DNA of 64,000 bases from Verrucomicrobiaceae bacterium (GCA_027484445.1 JAIXSY010000040.1:1-64000); one strand, 5' to 3'; shown: positions 27,484-38,535, counted from the stretch's first letter. A program made the numbers and translations. The notes: generated by a model not told the origin, from the sequence alone.

Positions 27484-28424
27484 TCCTAGATGTCTCAATC
27501 CTCATTTTCCGTTCATTCCAGCTCCTGATCATAGGCAGTTCTTTCGTCTTTGCCGAAGACCTTTGCAGACAACCTGCACCCGAGGAGATGGCAAAGTCCG
27601 CAGGAATCACGCTGCCACCGCTGCCTTGGCATGTGGCAAACATCTGGTGGGATTTTCAAAAGCCGGTGGAGCACTTCACCTCGCTGGAGGTCGATGTGAC
27701 GATAGATCGGGATGTGCCAAGCGATTACAATCTCTACATTTCGCCCTGCGGCATCGCAAAGATCAACGGGCTGCAGTTTTATGGCGGTATCCAGACGAAC
27801 ATCAATGGTTGGGCCAACAAGGACAGTCGCGAACGCGTTCATCGTGGCAAAGGTGGCATCTTTTCACGTTGGTCGAGCGATCAAAAAACACCCATTGGAC
27901 TCGATCATGTGCAGGCCGCTGCGGAGGATTGTTTGGTCGAAAGCGCGGGCTATGAAGGGGAATTTGCCAGTGTGCGTCGCCCTTATTCGTGGACCAAGGG
28001 CACTTACACCTGGTGCATCACGAAAGGTGCGAGTGAAGGAGGAAGCACTTGGTTCGCCTGCTCCATCCGTGATGGCAAGGGGGCAGTGCATGAGGTGGGC
28101 AGCTTGCGTTTTGAAGGCACGGATTTCACCTTTTGGGAGAGACACTCCGCCTTCGTGGAAGTTTACAGCACCTCGAAGCTTCCTAAGTCGGGCCTTCCAA
28201 AGGTGAAGGTGACGTTTGGATGGCCACGCCTGAACGGGAAAAAAGTGCTACTGAAGAAGGCACATGCTTACTATCCTGACCAAGGTGGACCCGATTCTCC
28301 AGACTGTGCTTGGGTGAAGGCAGAGAATGAGAACTGCATCGTCGAGGTGGGTCCCATCTTCAAACGCGACGAAACCCAGCGTCGCCACGAACTGATGCTC
28401 AAGCCAAGCAACACGGAGCCGTGA
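27480..28424 (+). CDS. Secreted protein of unknown function
   Basis: A 314-residue protein with an N-terminal hydrophobic segment ending near FVFAEDL, read as a signal peptide. The body is beta-rich; the segments LYISPCGIAKINGLQFYGGIQ, GGIFSRW and ESAGYEGEFASVRRPY recall the layout of secreted planctomycetal/verrucomicrobial proteins that resemble DUF3472. Five cysteines are spread over the mature chain. Translationally coupled to kbl (ATGA), but a metabolic link is not evident. Confidence 0.6.
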   Translation: MILDVSILIFRSFQLLIIGSSFVFAEDLCRQPAPEEMAKSAGITLPPLPWHVANIWWDFQKPVEHFTSLEVDVTIDRDVPSDYNLYISPCGIAKINGLQFYGGIQTNINGWANKDSRERVHRGKGGIFSRWSSDQKTPIGLDHVQAAAEDCLVESAGYEGEFASVRRPYSWTKGTYTWCITKGASEGGSTWFACSIRDGKGAVHEVGSLRFEGTDFTFWERHSAFVEVYSTSKLPKSGLPKVKVTFGWPRLNGKKVLLKKAHAYYPDQGGPDSPDCAWVKAENENCIVEVGPIFKRDETQRRHELMLKPSNTEP

Positions 28425-28504
28425 TTCAACTGCAGATGCCGCGAAAGAGTTTGATGTCTTGAAGCGCAACTTATGCAGAGCTGAGGCGTAAAAAAGCCCT
28501 GCTT

Positions 28505-29545
28505 ATGTTTCATCTCAACGAATGCCTTCTCGCGGGTCAGGCGATTCCTGCATGTCCTCTCGCTCTGGATGCATCCCGTAACTTCGATGAGAGGCATCAG
28601 AGGGCTTTGCTGCGATACTACACCGCCGCTGGTGCGGGTGGAGTCGCTGTAGGTGTGCATACCACGCAATTTGCAATTCGAGATCCCCAGCATCGTTTGT
28701 TCAAACCGATCACCGAACTCGCGATCGAAGAACTGAAGGACGCAGATGAGCGCCAAGGACGAAGGCACCTACGCATCGGTGGTGTTTGCGGGATGACTGC
28801 ACAGGCGACGCAGGAAGCTGCTTGGCTAGCGAGCTTAGGCTATGATGCCGCTTTGCTCAGTCTGGGTGCCCTGAGAGAGGCCTCGGAAGCAGAACTCATT
28901 GAGCACGTCCGAGGTGTGGCGGAGACCCTTCCTGTGATCGGCTTTTACCTACAGCCAGCTGTGGGAGGGCGTCTCTTGCCTGTGAGTTTTTGGAGAAAGC
29001 TCGCCCGAATCCCCCAGGTGGTGGCGGTCAAAATCGCACCCTTCAATCGCTACCAGACTCTGGATGTCGTGCGTGCTTTTGCGCAGGAGAACCGCGATGA
29101 TGTAGCGCTTTACACGGGAAACGACGACAGCATCCTGATGGATCTGCTGACTCCCTATCGCTTTGGGCAGGTGGAAAAACGCATCGTGGGGGGACTTCTC
29201 GGTCACTGGTCGGTCTGGACGCGCTCTGCGGTCGCTCTGCATCATCGCTGTCGAAACTTGAGCCAAACGAATGAACCGATTCCCCAAGAGCTGCTGAGAC
29301 TGGCCGTAGAGGTCACGGACTGCAACGCTGCCTTTTTCGACGCTGCGAACGGCTTCTCCGGGTGCATTGCAGGCCTACATGAGGTCCTGTGCCGTCAGGG
29401 GCTGCTGCGGGGAACTTGGTGTCTGGATGAACAGGAGGGGCTGAGCCCTGGCCAGAAGGAGGAAATCGACCGTGTCTATGCCGCCTATCCTCATCTGAAC
29501 GATGATGCTTTTGTCGCAGAACATCTCGACGCATGGCTTTCCTGA
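28505..29545 (+). CDS. Dihydrodipicolinate synthase/N-acetylneuraminate lyase family aldolase
   Basis: A 346-residue cytosolic TIM barrel. The Schiff-base lysine is in VVAVKIAPFNRY near residue 178, preceded by the GFYLQPAVGG strand where the family tyrosine stands. The N-terminal AAGAGGVAVGVHTT motif replaces the usual GT(G/T)GE substrate loop, so it is not a true DapA. The later GNDDSILMDLL segment is where the carboxylate-binding loop sits. Substrate unknown, likely a 2-keto sugar acid. A good ribosome site is not obvious. It may belong to the catabolic cluster upstream. Confidence 0.78.
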   Translation: MFHLNECLLAGQAIPACPLALDASRNFDERHQRALLRYYTAAGAGGVAVGVHTTQFAIRDPQHRLFKPITELAIEELKDADERQGRRHLRIGGVCGMTAQATQEAAWLASLGYDAALLSLGALREASEAELIEHVRGVAETLPVIGFYLQPAVGGRLLPVSFWRKLARIPQVVAVKIAPFNRYQTLDVVRAFAQENRDDVALYTGNDDSILMDLLTPYRFGQVEKRIVGGLLGHWSVWTRSAVALHHRCRNLSQTNEPIPQELLRLAVEVTDCNAAFFDAANGFSGCIAGLHEVLCRQGLLRGTWCLDEQEGLSPGQKEEIDRVYAAYPHLNDDAFVAEHLDAWLS

Positions 29546-29609
29546 CGTTGCCGAGATTGCATAAGCCAAGTTCCAGAGGCATAAGCCCTCTCGTTTCGAC
29601 TTCCGACTC

Positions 29610-30086
29610 ATGACCAGCACGCACCTCGACGATCATCCTTGGCAGGGACAGTCATCCCCAAATGGCAAATTTTCCATGCAGAGGCGGCCGCTGAGCCAAG
29701 AGGCTGGAGGAAAAAAAGACATCGGCCTCTGGGGAGGCGGTCATCCCTTTGATGTCGAGGCCCATCGCATCCCGCCTGGAAAGATCAATTTCCCCTACCA
29801 TGCCCATTCTGCCCAGTGGGAGGCCTACTACATCCTGAGCGGCAGTGGCCAAATGAAAACACCCGCAGGGCTCTATGACATCCGTCAGGGAGACTACCTC
29901 GTCTGCCCGCCAGACGAGCCACATCAACTCATCAACACGACCCGAGAAGACCTCGTCTATTTGGTGATCGCTGATCAACCTCAAGCGGATGTCATTCACT
30001 ATCCGAACTCTGGAAAATGGCTGATCAAGCCGCAGAAGAAAATCTTCGAAATGAAAGAGGTCGATTACTTCCAGGGGGAAGAATAA
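29610..30086 (+). CDS. Cupin-domain protein
   Basis: A 158-residue single-domain cupin. Motif 1 reads PYHAHSAQWEAYYILSGSG with two His and a Glu metal ligands, and motif 2 GDYLVCPPDEPHQLIN with the last His. Such proteins bind sugars or act as small isomerases or oxygenases. It lies between the aldolase and folA, all on the plus strand, with small gaps. Confidence 0.82.
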   Translation: MTSTHLDDHPWQGQSSPNGKFSMQRRPLSQEAGGKKDIGLWGGGHPFDVEAHRIPPGKINFPYHAHSAQWEAYYILSGSGQMKTPAGLYDIRQGDYLVCPPDEPHQLINTTREDLVYLVIADQPQADVIHYPNSGKWLIKPQKKIFEMKEVDYFQGEE

Positions 30087-30107
30087 AGACAGCCCCAATT
30101 GTCCATC

Positions 30108-30578
30108 ATGCCCAGTCTTGTTGCCATTGCCGCCATGTCATCCAACCGCGTGATTGGTCGCGAAGGGCGGCTGCCCTGGCACTACCCAGAGGACCTTCAG
30201 TTTTTCAAACGCACGACTCTCGGGCACCCCATCTTGATGGGACGCACCACCTATGACTCGATTGGGCGTCCTCTGCCAGGGAGGCAAAACATCGTGCTCA
30301 GCCGCACGATGCGGGAGCTGGATCGCGTCTCAGTGATTCGATCTCTGGAAGAGCTACCTCGTGTTTGCCCGGATGACAGTACCGTCTTTGTGATCGGTGG
30401 TGCCCAGGTGTATGAGGCCTTGTTGCCCCAGTGCACAGGGCTTTACCTGACCTGGATCAGAGAGAGCCATGACGGCGACACCTATTTCCCCGACTTTGAG
30501 CCCTTTTTTGAGCTGAAGGAAGTCCTGGACAGCACCGAGACAATGGAATTTCGCTACTACGAGCGCAAAAAGGCCTAG
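30108..30578 (+). CDS. folA: Dihydrofolate reductase
   Basis: Reduces dihydrofolate to tetrahydrofolate with NADPH. The 156-residue protein shows IAAMSSNRVIGREGRLPWH, PEDLQFFKRTT with the catalytic acid, the adenosine-binding MGRTTYDSIGRPLPGR and VIGGAQVYEALLP. The start at ATG 30108 fits the family; codons before it are in the leader. No thyA is nearby. Confidence 0.94.
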   Translation: MPSLVAIAAMSSNRVIGREGRLPWHYPEDLQFFKRTTLGHPILMGRTTYDSIGRPLPGRQNIVLSRTMRELDRVSVIRSLEELPRVCPDDSTVFVIGGAQVYEALLPQCTGLYLTWIRESHDGDTYFPDFEPFFELKEVLDSTETMEFRYYERKKA

Positions 30579-30683
30579 CCGGTCGCACGATCGCATCGTG
30601 TCAGGCAGAGCCAGGCTCGCGACTTTGTACGCTTGCACTCTGGGCAATTCCCCCGAATATCGCGCCCCTTTCGCAAACCTGCC

Positions 30684-32522
<1,839 letters not shown>

Positions 32523-32582
32523 TTTCTATCGAAAGCGCGCCTTGAATCGTTTCGTTCAGTACCCTAATCTGCACTCACCACC

Positions 32583-32843
32583 ATGAATTACCCCCCTGTT
32601 TTAGCCCTCGGATCCCTCGGCACGACCGAGATGATCGTCATCGCTCTTCTTGTTCTTGTGCTTTTCGGCGCCAAGAAGCTTCCCACCTTTGCCCGGAGTC
32701 TGGGCAAGAGCATGGGCGAATTCAAAAAAGCACGTGATGAATTCGAGCACGAACTCCACGCCGCTCAAGAGGAGGCCGAGAGGCCCAGCATTCCTCAGAC
32801 CGCCGAGAAGCGCCAGCCGGTCAGCCCAAGTCAAAACATCTGA
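32583..32843 (+). CDS. tatA: Sec-independent translocase TatA
   Basis: An 86-residue protein. A single membrane helix (MIVIALLVLVLFG) is followed by the hinge and amphipathic helix AKKLPTFARSLGKSMGEFKKA and a charged tail. This is the TatA pattern. It forms the pore for folded Tat substrates such as the MocA-type oxidoreductases in this window. tatB/tatC are not present here. Confidence 0.9.
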   Translation: MNYPPVLALGSLGTTEMIVIALLVLVLFGAKKLPTFARSLGKSMGEFKKARDEFEHELHAAQEEAERPSIPQTAEKRQPVSPSQNI

Positions 32844-32864
32844 TTTGCATTTCTGGGCGTGATC

Positions 32865-33785
32865 ATGAAAACGACCAACTTCGGAAGGCGGACAGCAATG
32901 TCCGCCTTCCTTTTGGCTTGGGCAGCCACATCCTGGGCTGAAGACGCTGAAAAATTTGTCTTTTGCAGCTATAACGTGCGGAACTGGCTCAAAATGGAGC
33001 GCTTCATCGACGGCCAACGCTCTGTCTCAGACAAACCGGAGGACGAAAAAAAAGCCGTCATTAGCATTTTGAAGGACATCTCGCCAGATGTGCTTGGCCT
33101 TTGTGAAGTCGGAGATGAGGCTGATGTCGCCGACCTGCAAAAGAGGCTCAAGAACGCAGGTGTGGATTTGCCACACGTGGAGCGCATCCGTGGCAGTGAT
33201 CCTGTGCGCAGCCTCGCTTTACTCTCTCGTTTTCCCATCGTGGCCAGAAACTCGAGGTCAGATTTAGGCTACATGATTCGTGGTGTGGCCATGCCCTTTC
33301 AGATCCAGCGTGGTCTTTTGGACGCCACGGTAGAGCTCAGCGAGGGATTCCATGTGCGCTTTATTGGCGTTCATTTGAAGTCCATGCGCGAGGTCGTCGA
33401 AGCTGATCAGGCTGTGATGCGTCGAAATGAAGCCACCCTACTCCGCGAGCATCTTGACCAGATTTTACTCATCGCGCCAAAGACCAAAATCCTCTGCTAC
33501 GGTGACTTCAACGAACACCGCAACGAGCCCGCGATTTCCATCATCATGGGGAAACGCAACGCCGACAGCCACATGCTAGAACTTGTCCCCAAAGATGTGA
33601 ACGGCCAAGTCTGGACACACTTCTGGGATGCTGCCGATAGCTACGCACGGCTTGATTACGTTTTCAGCAGCCGCGCCCTGCGTCCGCATTTGAATGAAGA
33701 AGAAGCGCAGATCTATCATCAACCAGAATTTCTCAAAGCCAGTGATCATCGGCCTGTCGTTCTGCCGATTTTCAAAAATCGCTGA
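32865..33785 (+). CDS. Secreted endonuclease/exonuclease/phosphatase family protein
   Basis: A 306-residue protein with a signal peptide that contains an arginine pair (FGRRTAMSAFLLAW, cleaved after SWA). The DNase I-like fold is shown by CSYNVRNW, DVLGLCEVGD, GVHLKSM, CYGDFNEHRN and the final ASDHRPVVLP catalytic His. Substrates of exported relatives include nucleic acid, phospholipid or inositol phosphates. The start at ATG 32865 is preferred over a GTG two codons earlier. It sits 21 bases after tatA, and converges on the Sel1 gene. Confidence 0.85.
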   Translation: MKTTNFGRRTAMSAFLLAWAATSWAEDAEKFVFCSYNVRNWLKMERFIDGQRSVSDKPEDEKKAVISILKDISPDVLGLCEVGDEADVADLQKRLKNAGVDLPHVERIRGSDPVRSLALLSRFPIVARNSRSDLGYMIRGVAMPFQIQRGLLDATVELSEGFHVRFIGVHLKSMREVVEADQAVMRRNEATLLREHLDQILLIAPKTKILCYGDFNEHRNEPAISIIMGKRNADSHMLELVPKDVNGQVWTHFWDAADSYARLDYVFSSRALRPHLNEEEAQIYHQPEFLKASDHRPVVLPIFKNR

Positions 33786-33791
33786 TTTTCT

Positions 33792-34910
33792 TCAGACAAC
33801 AGTTCCTTTGCTGGAAGCTTTCTTTTTCTTGGGCCGCGACTCGGAACCGGGAATGCCTTCGTCCTGAAGAATCGTGTCCTGGGGCAATGGAGCTGCCTCA
33901 CTGTCGATCTTGGGCTCTGGCTCGTTGTAGGGGCTCTCTTGCTGGTAGAGCTTCAGGCGTGTCTCAAATTCTGTCTTGAGTTGCGTCCGCTCTTCCTCGC
34001 TGATCTCTTTGTCCTCTGTGAGCAAGGATAACGCGCGCTTCTGCCAGAGGATGGCTTCCAAAAACTCACCATTTCTGGCAAGGCAGGCTGCTTTAGTATC
34101 GAGCATTTCATAGCGTTGATCTTCGCCAGCTTCGTCCATCATTCGCAGAGCTCGACTTGCATGCAGCACGGCTTGTTCACCGTTTTGCAGAGACTCATCG
34201 GGACAAGTGGCCAAAAACCAGGCGAGATTGTTCGCGGCCCAGGGATCTTCACTCTTCGCCGCACGCTGATACCAAGCCCCTGCTCTACGGTAGTCGAGAG
34301 GCACGCCATTGCCGGTGTAATAAAGATTGGCGAGACGGCTCATCGCCTGAACAAAATCCTGTTTTGCGGCCCTGAGGTAGAGAAGAGCTGCCTTGGATGG
34401 ATTCTTCGAAGCCCCGACTCCACGCTCGTATTTCGAAGCCAAGGCCGTCTGAGCTTGGGGATGATTTTGCTCGGCTGCTTTTTCCAGCCACTCCGTGGCC
34501 TTCACGGGGTCTTGCTTAATCCCACGTCCCAGATCATAAGCCATCGCCACGGCAAACTGGGCTGGAGCGAACCCATTCTGAGCTGCTTTTTGATACCACT
34601 CCACAGCCTTCGCTTCATTCTTCTTCACGCCAACACCGTCTTCGTGCAGAGAGCCCATGACAAATTGAGCACGCAAATGCTTCTGCACTGCTGCTTTTTC
34701 CATCCACTGCATCCCCGCCTTTTCGTCCTTTTTGATGCCTTCCCCGGTGAGCAGCCGTAGTCCAAGTTCAAACTGGGCATCGGCATCGCCTTTCTTGGCC
34801 CAGGATTCGAGTTCCTCTGCTGAGCCACGCCCTGGAAGCTGAGCAGAAGCAACACCTGGCAAAATCGCTGCCGTGAGAAAGAGGAAAAAGGCAAGGGTAA
34901 CTCGAATCAT
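33792..34910 (-). CDS. Secreted Sel1-repeat protein
   Basis: A 372-residue protein with a signal peptide (MIRVTLAFFLFLTAAILPGVASA). It then holds about five or six Sel1-like repeats of ~36 residues, recognisable by A..GDADAQF.LG..L..G.G...D..KA..W..KAA. They form a superhelix for protein binding. The C-terminal ~100 residues are a charged TPR-like segment and a Lys-rich tail (RPKKKKASSKG). The start at 34910 was chosen for the signal peptide. Partner unknown. Confidence 0.85.
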   Translation of the reverse strand: MIRVTLAFFLFLTAAILPGVASAQLPGRGSAEELESWAKKGDADAQFELGLRLLTGEGIKKDEKAGMQWMEKAAVQKHLRAQFVMGSLHEDGVGVKKNEAKAVEWYQKAAQNGFAPAQFAVAMAYDLGRGIKQDPVKATEWLEKAAEQNHPQAQTALASKYERGVGASKNPSKAALLYLRAAKQDFVQAMSRLANLYYTGNGVPLDYRRAGAWYQRAAKSEDPWAANNLAWFLATCPDESLQNGEQAVLHASRALRMMDEAGEDQRYEMLDTKAACLARNGEFLEAILWQKRALSLLTEDKEISEEERTQLKTEFETRLKLYQQESPYNEPEPKIDSEAAPLPQDTILQDEGIPGSESRPKKKKASSKGTVV

Positions 34911-34981
34911 GGCAATGGGTTTACGTCTCAGAACTCTAGGCTCAGACAGCAAAGGCGCGCACTAGCTCAAAAGAGCACGAC

Positions 34982-35704
34982 TTAGCGTGTCCAGCGCGCA
35001 CCGCTGGCGAGCGCGACAGTCCAATTGCGCAGGTGCATGAAGGAGTAGTCTGTCTTCCCCACGGCACCCATCATGGGAACACCTGTGGCTTTTTTCCAGG
35101 CCTTGCTCATGCTTTCCCCCGTGTGACAGCCCCAGCTTTGGCAGTAGGCTTTGCGAGCGAAAGCACTGCGATTCAGGCGTGGCAGATCTGCCTCGTGGAG
35201 CCAAGCGGTCGAGGTTGCATAGACATCGCTGCTGTAGTCGAAGAGAAAGCAGTACTTATTGGAGTGGCCAAAGTATTCGAAACCGCTGATTTTGTAGCGC
35301 CGTCTTGGAACCTGCTGGCTGCCCTGATTGATGTAATTGATCACCTCTTCTCCAGAACGGAACCAGACCAGATTCACCTTGTAGGTGTCACGCACGGATT
35401 CGCAGTGCGCCGTCAGTGGGTCGCGATCTTCAGAAGCCCGGCGCAGGTAGCCATCGCGATACACGAGCCAGGTGATGATGGTGCCCTGCGGTTGGGTTTT
35501 CTGCAGCTCCTGCATCCGAACACGAGCGGTGCGGACAAAGTTACCCCACCAGCGATCGTGACGCATCACCGGCTGGCGGAGATCCTCCCACTTGCGCAGC
35601 GCAGGCCCCCCCGAACAGACAATGTATTCGGTCACTTCCGCCACTGAGGTTTGAGGCAGGACGGAACCGAGTGCAGTCAGGAGAAGAAGAACGCGAAACA
35701 TCAT
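34982..35704 (-). CDS. Secreted protein with a possible caspase-like His/Cys pair
   Basis: A 240-residue protein with a signal peptide (cleavage near SVAEV). I do not recognise a named family. Two motifs stand out: a YFGHSN segment with His147 at the end of a hydrophobic strand, and YCQSWGCHTGES with Cys193, 46 residues later. That order and spacing resemble the catalytic His and Cys of caspase/CHAT-type folds (GHG ... C.TG), including the small residues around the Cys. This is inference only. It follows the Sel1 gene on the same strand, 70 bases apart. Confidence 0.6.
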   Translation of the reverse strand: MMFRVLLLLTALGSVLPQTSVAEVTEYIVCSGGPALRKWEDLRQPVMRHDRWWGNFVRTARVRMQELQKTQPQGTIITWLVYRDGYLRRASEDRDPLTAHCESVRDTYKVNLVWFRSGEEVINYINQGSQQVPRRRYKISGFEYFGHSNKYCFLFDYSSDVYATSTAWLHEADLPRLNRSAFARKAYCQSWGCHTGESMSKAWKKATGVPMMGAVGKTDYSFMHLRNWTVALASGARWTR

Positions 35705-35749
35705 GTCGGCAGCAGGGATGAATAGGATAACAGCAGGCTTTGTGCCTGA

Positions 35750-36502
35750 TCAGTTGAGGCGAACGAACTTCAGGTTCTTGAATTGAACTTTCATCGGCGG
35801 GCCTTGATGAATCTGCAGTGCCAGCAGACCTTCCTTGGGCGCATTCGCGGCATCTTCATCCGTGACATCCACAGTCTGCATTCCATTGATGAAATGCTGC
35901 ACATGATTGCCTTTGGCGACGATTTTGTATTCGTTCCAGTCTTCTTTTTTGATGGCTGCCTGGATGGCGGCGCTGTCACCCACGGGCTGGCCTTTTTCGA
36001 CGGTGGGTTTTTTGGCATTCTCACCTGCTTTGATCACCGTTTTTTCACCGCGGAGGGCCAAGATGCCACGGCCACGCTCTTCATAGAGGATACCGCTGTA
36101 TTTTTCACCTGCCTCAAAGTCAGCCTGATAACCGCTGATGATGGGGCCGAACTCGCCGGCTGGCAGTTCCTTGCTGCGGTATTGAACGCCTGAATTGCCT
36201 TTCTCAATGCGATATTGGAAAGTCAGTTCGAAGTCACCGACGGTGCCACCTTTCCACACCAAGAAGGTGTTGTGCTTGATGATGCCCTTGGCGGGATTGG
36301 CCGGATCTGGCGGTGTGATGCCGGTGATCGCTCCATCCTGCACGCTCCAGAGGTTCATGTTGCCTTCCCAGCCCGTGAGATCCACGCCGTTGAAGGGAGA
36401 AACCTCCGTGGCAGCTTTGTCGGTTTGGGCCGAAAGCTGGACCTCAGGGCAGGTCAGGCATAGAGAGGTAAAAAGAAAAGCGAGCAAGCGATTGGACTTC
36501 AT
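35750..36502 (-). CDS. Secreted DUF1080 (3-keto-disaccharide hydrolase-like) protein
   Basis: A 250-residue protein with a signal peptide (cleavage near LSAQ). The jelly-roll shows the DUF1080 landmarks: FNGVDLTGWEG, WSVQDGAITGI, FELTFQYRIEKGNSGVQYRS and the late ALQIHQGPPMKVQFKNL. Some members hydrolyse 3-keto-glycosides. It is common in Verrucomicrobia and Planctomycetes. It stands alone on the minus strand. Confidence 0.87.
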   Translation of the reverse strand: MKSNRLLAFLFTSLCLTCPEVQLSAQTDKAATEVSPFNGVDLTGWEGNMNLWSVQDGAITGITPPDPANPAKGIIKHNTFLVWKGGTVGDFELTFQYRIEKGNSGVQYRSKELPAGEFGPIISGYQADFEAGEKYSGILYEERGRGILALRGEKTVIKAGENAKKPTVEKGQPVGDSAAIQAAIKKEDWNEYKIVAKGNHVQHFINGMQTVDVTDEDAANAPKEGLLALQIHQGPPMKVQFKNLKFVRLN

Positions 36503-36556
36503 AAGGTTGGGTGAGGCGGTTTTTTAACGCGAAGGATCAGCTCTGTCTATCGCTGA

Positions 36557-36591
36557 GGAGATCGCGAGGGAGATCGCGAGGGAGATCGCGA
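36557..36591. repeat. Three tandem copies of a 12-bp unit
   Basis: GGAGATCGCGAG is repeated head to tail three times (the last copy differs at the final base). It lies in the gap between the DUF1080 gene and the HD-domain gene. It is too short and has no spacers, so it is not a CRISPR. Confidence 0.8.
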
Positions 36592-36672
36592 TTGGAATAA
36601 ATCCCAACCGATGGAGGATCGCGCAAAGGTTCGCCTTGCATCGGCCTAGCGCGCGCGGTTTGAATCCCAATC

Positions 36673-37740
36673 ATGGAAACCGATCTCAATGACCCGACTG
36701 ACCTGATCACGCTGTCTCAGTTAAAGCAAGTTGCCGGTCAGGCCCCACAGCCTTATCGGATTCATGCGCAGATCGATGCTCGCCTGGAAAAAAGCACTTC
36801 CAACGGGAGTCCATTCTTTGAAGTAAAGCTTGTGGATGCAGGAGACTCGCTCGTCTGGCGTGTTTTCGACAACAATCCCCTCTTCCATGAAGTGGGAAAT
36901 TTGAAGCCGGGGCATTTTGTCGAACTGGCAGCTCAGTGGCTGGATGCGGGGAAGTATGGCATTGAGCCTCGACAGCCTCAGTTGAGGCTCCTGAATGATG
37001 CGGAAAAAGCGACTTTGCTCGCAGGTGATCCCAGTCAGGTCATCCGACAAAAACAAGATTACGCAGACCTTGAAGCGATGACCCTGGGAATCCATGACCC
37101 AAGGCTCCGCGGCATTTGTAGCCTGTTTTTGGAACGACATGGGGAGCGCTTCAAACGCACGGCAGCCGCTCGTGAAAACCACCATGCACGCCGAGGTGGA
37201 CTGGTGGAGCACGTGGCGCAAATGATGCGAAGTGCTACCGCTTTGGCTTCAGTTTATCCTCACCTGAATCGCGATCTGCTGATCGCTGGCGTTTTGTTTC
37301 ATGACTGTGGGAAGCTTTGGGAGAACGCCTATCCAGAACACGGCTTCTCCATGCCTTATCACATGCATGGTGAGATGTTGGGTCACATCACTTTAGGCCT
37401 GGAACTGGTCAATAAGCTATGGCGCGAGCTCCTCGAACGACCGGAAGCAAGTGAATGGACTCTGCTGGAACCGGCGAACGATCAGGTACGGCTGCATCTT
37501 TTGCATTTGATTGCCTCTCATCATGGCGAGCTTCAGTATGGCTCTCCGGTGCTTCCCAAAACACCTGAAGCCGTTTTGCTTCACTACGTGGACAATTTGG
37601 ATGCGAAGCTGGAGATGCTCAGAAGAGGCTACGAAAGCTCTCGCGAGATTGCTCCTGGCGTTTTTGAGCGATTCCGCCCTTGGCCGGTGAACATTGTCAG
37701 TCCTTTAGCTGCCTTCTCGCAGTTACCTGTCTCAAATTGA
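36673..37740 (+). CDS. YhaM-like HD-domain protein
   Basis: A 355-residue cytosolic protein resembling the YhaM 3'-5' exoribonuclease family. Residues ~25-110 form an OB-like nucleic acid domain (IDARLEKSTSNGSPFFEVKL). The HD domain follows with NHHARRGGLVEHV, the FHDCGK metal motif, a second HGEMLGH and ASHHGELQYGSP, and ends with LHYVDNLDAKLE. The order OB-HD matches YhaM. Its end overlaps the convergent DUF1232 gene by nine bases. Confidence 0.78.
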   Translation: METDLNDPTDLITLSQLKQVAGQAPQPYRIHAQIDARLEKSTSNGSPFFEVKLVDAGDSLVWRVFDNNPLFHEVGNLKPGHFVELAAQWLDAGKYGIEPRQPQLRLLNDAEKATLLAGDPSQVIRQKQDYADLEAMTLGIHDPRLRGICSLFLERHGERFKRTAAARENHHARRGGLVEHVAQMMRSATALASVYPHLNRDLLIAGVLFHDCGKLWENAYPEHGFSMPYHMHGEMLGHITLGLELVNKLWRELLERPEASEWTLLEPANDQVRLHLLHLIASHHGELQYGSPVLPKTPEAVLLHYVDNLDAKLEMLRRGYESSREIAPGVFERFRPWPVNIVSPLAAFSQLPVSN

Positions 37741-38103
37741 ACCGCCTGGATCGCTAGAGTCCGACTGACTGGTCTTCCAGAGTTTATAGCGCTCTAGCTC
37801 TCGCTCGATCAGCTTGAGGCAGAAAGCGACCACTGTGGCATCATCCAGATAACCGACACCAATGATCACATCAGGAATGACGTCCGCCGGGTTTAGCACA
37901 TAGAGAAGCGCGAGGGCTCCTGCACTGATTGCCCAATAAGGCACCTCTCGGTAGCGCCCGGACCAATAATCCTTCACCAGTTCAAGAATCAGTTTGGCTT
38001 GCTCCATCCAGTGCTTGAGCTTGGGCAGCTTGCTTTCGATGTCGTCTGCTCGCTGAGTGACCTTGGCGATATCGATGTCGTGTTGATGATCCGAAGAGGC
38101 CAT
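37732..38103 (-). CDS. DUF1232 (YkvA-like) membrane protein
   Basis: A 123-residue protein. The DUF1232 core AGALALLYVLNPADVIPDVI..VGYLDDA is plain, with a single hydrophobic hairpin. The N-terminus is charged and helical. The function of the family is not established. It overlaps the end of the HD-domain gene tail to tail. Confidence 0.85.
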   Translation of the reverse strand: MASSDHQHDIDIAKVTQRADDIESKLPKLKHWMEQAKLILELVKDYWSGRYREVPYWAISAGALALLYVLNPADVIPDVIIGVGYLDDATVVAFCLKLIERELERYKLWKTSQSDSSDPGGSI

Positions 38104-38137
38104 GATCGAGAGAAAGGATGGTTTTTCGTAACATCAA

Positions 38138-38167
38138 AAAGCCCGCTGGACTTGCCAGCGGGCTTTG
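38138..38167 (-). terminator. Terminator downstream of the P-II gene
   Basis: A twelve-base stem AAAGCCCGCTGG/CCAGCGGGCTTT with a five-base loop. On the minus strand it is followed by further T residues, so it ends the P-II transcript; the symmetric form may also act in the other direction. Confidence 0.85.
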
Positions 38168-38187
38168 GAAGAAAGTTAGAGGATAGA

Positions 38188-38535
38188 TTAGGATCCAGAG
38201 ACAGCGTCGGCGCCGCGCTCACCTGTGCGGATGCGAACCGCCTCAAGCACATCGCTGACGAAGACTTTGCCGTCACCGATCTTCCCGGTGTTAGCAGCTT
38301 TGACGATGGCGTCCACGACAGTCTCACTGCGTGAGTCCTCGACGACGACCTCGATTTTCACCTTGGGCAAAAAGTCCACGGTGTATTCCGATCCGCGGTA
38401 GATTTCGGTGTGGCCTTTTTGTCGGCCGAATCCTTTGACTTCGACGACGGTCATGCCCTCCACTCCGACTTCGGAGAGAGCTTCTTTGACGTCCTCGAGT
38501 TTGAAGGGCTTGATGATCGCTTCGACTTTTTTCAT
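38188..38535 (-). CDS. glnB: Nitrogen regulatory protein P-II
   Basis: A 115-residue trimeric signalling protein that reads 2-oxoglutarate and ATP/ADP. It begins MKKVEAIIKPFKLEDVKEAL; the T-loop reads GRQKGHTEIYRGSEYTVDF and keeps Tyr51, the uridylylation site; the B-loop is TGKIGDGKVFV; the C-loop is VRIRTGERG. No amtB is adjacent, so GlnB and GlnK cannot be told apart by context. The start at 38535 fits the family; the longer open frame upstream has an unlike leader. Confidence 0.93.
   Translation of the reverse strand: MKKVEAIIKPFKLEDVKEALSEVGVEGMTVVEVKGFGRQKGHTEIYRGSEYTVDFLPKVKIEVVVEDSRSETVVDAIVKAANTGKIGDGKVFVSDVLEAVRIRTGERGADAVSGS

Noticed and set aside
36557..36591. CRISPR-like repeat
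   Set aside because: Three head-to-tail copies of 12 bp without spacers; a simple tandem repeat.
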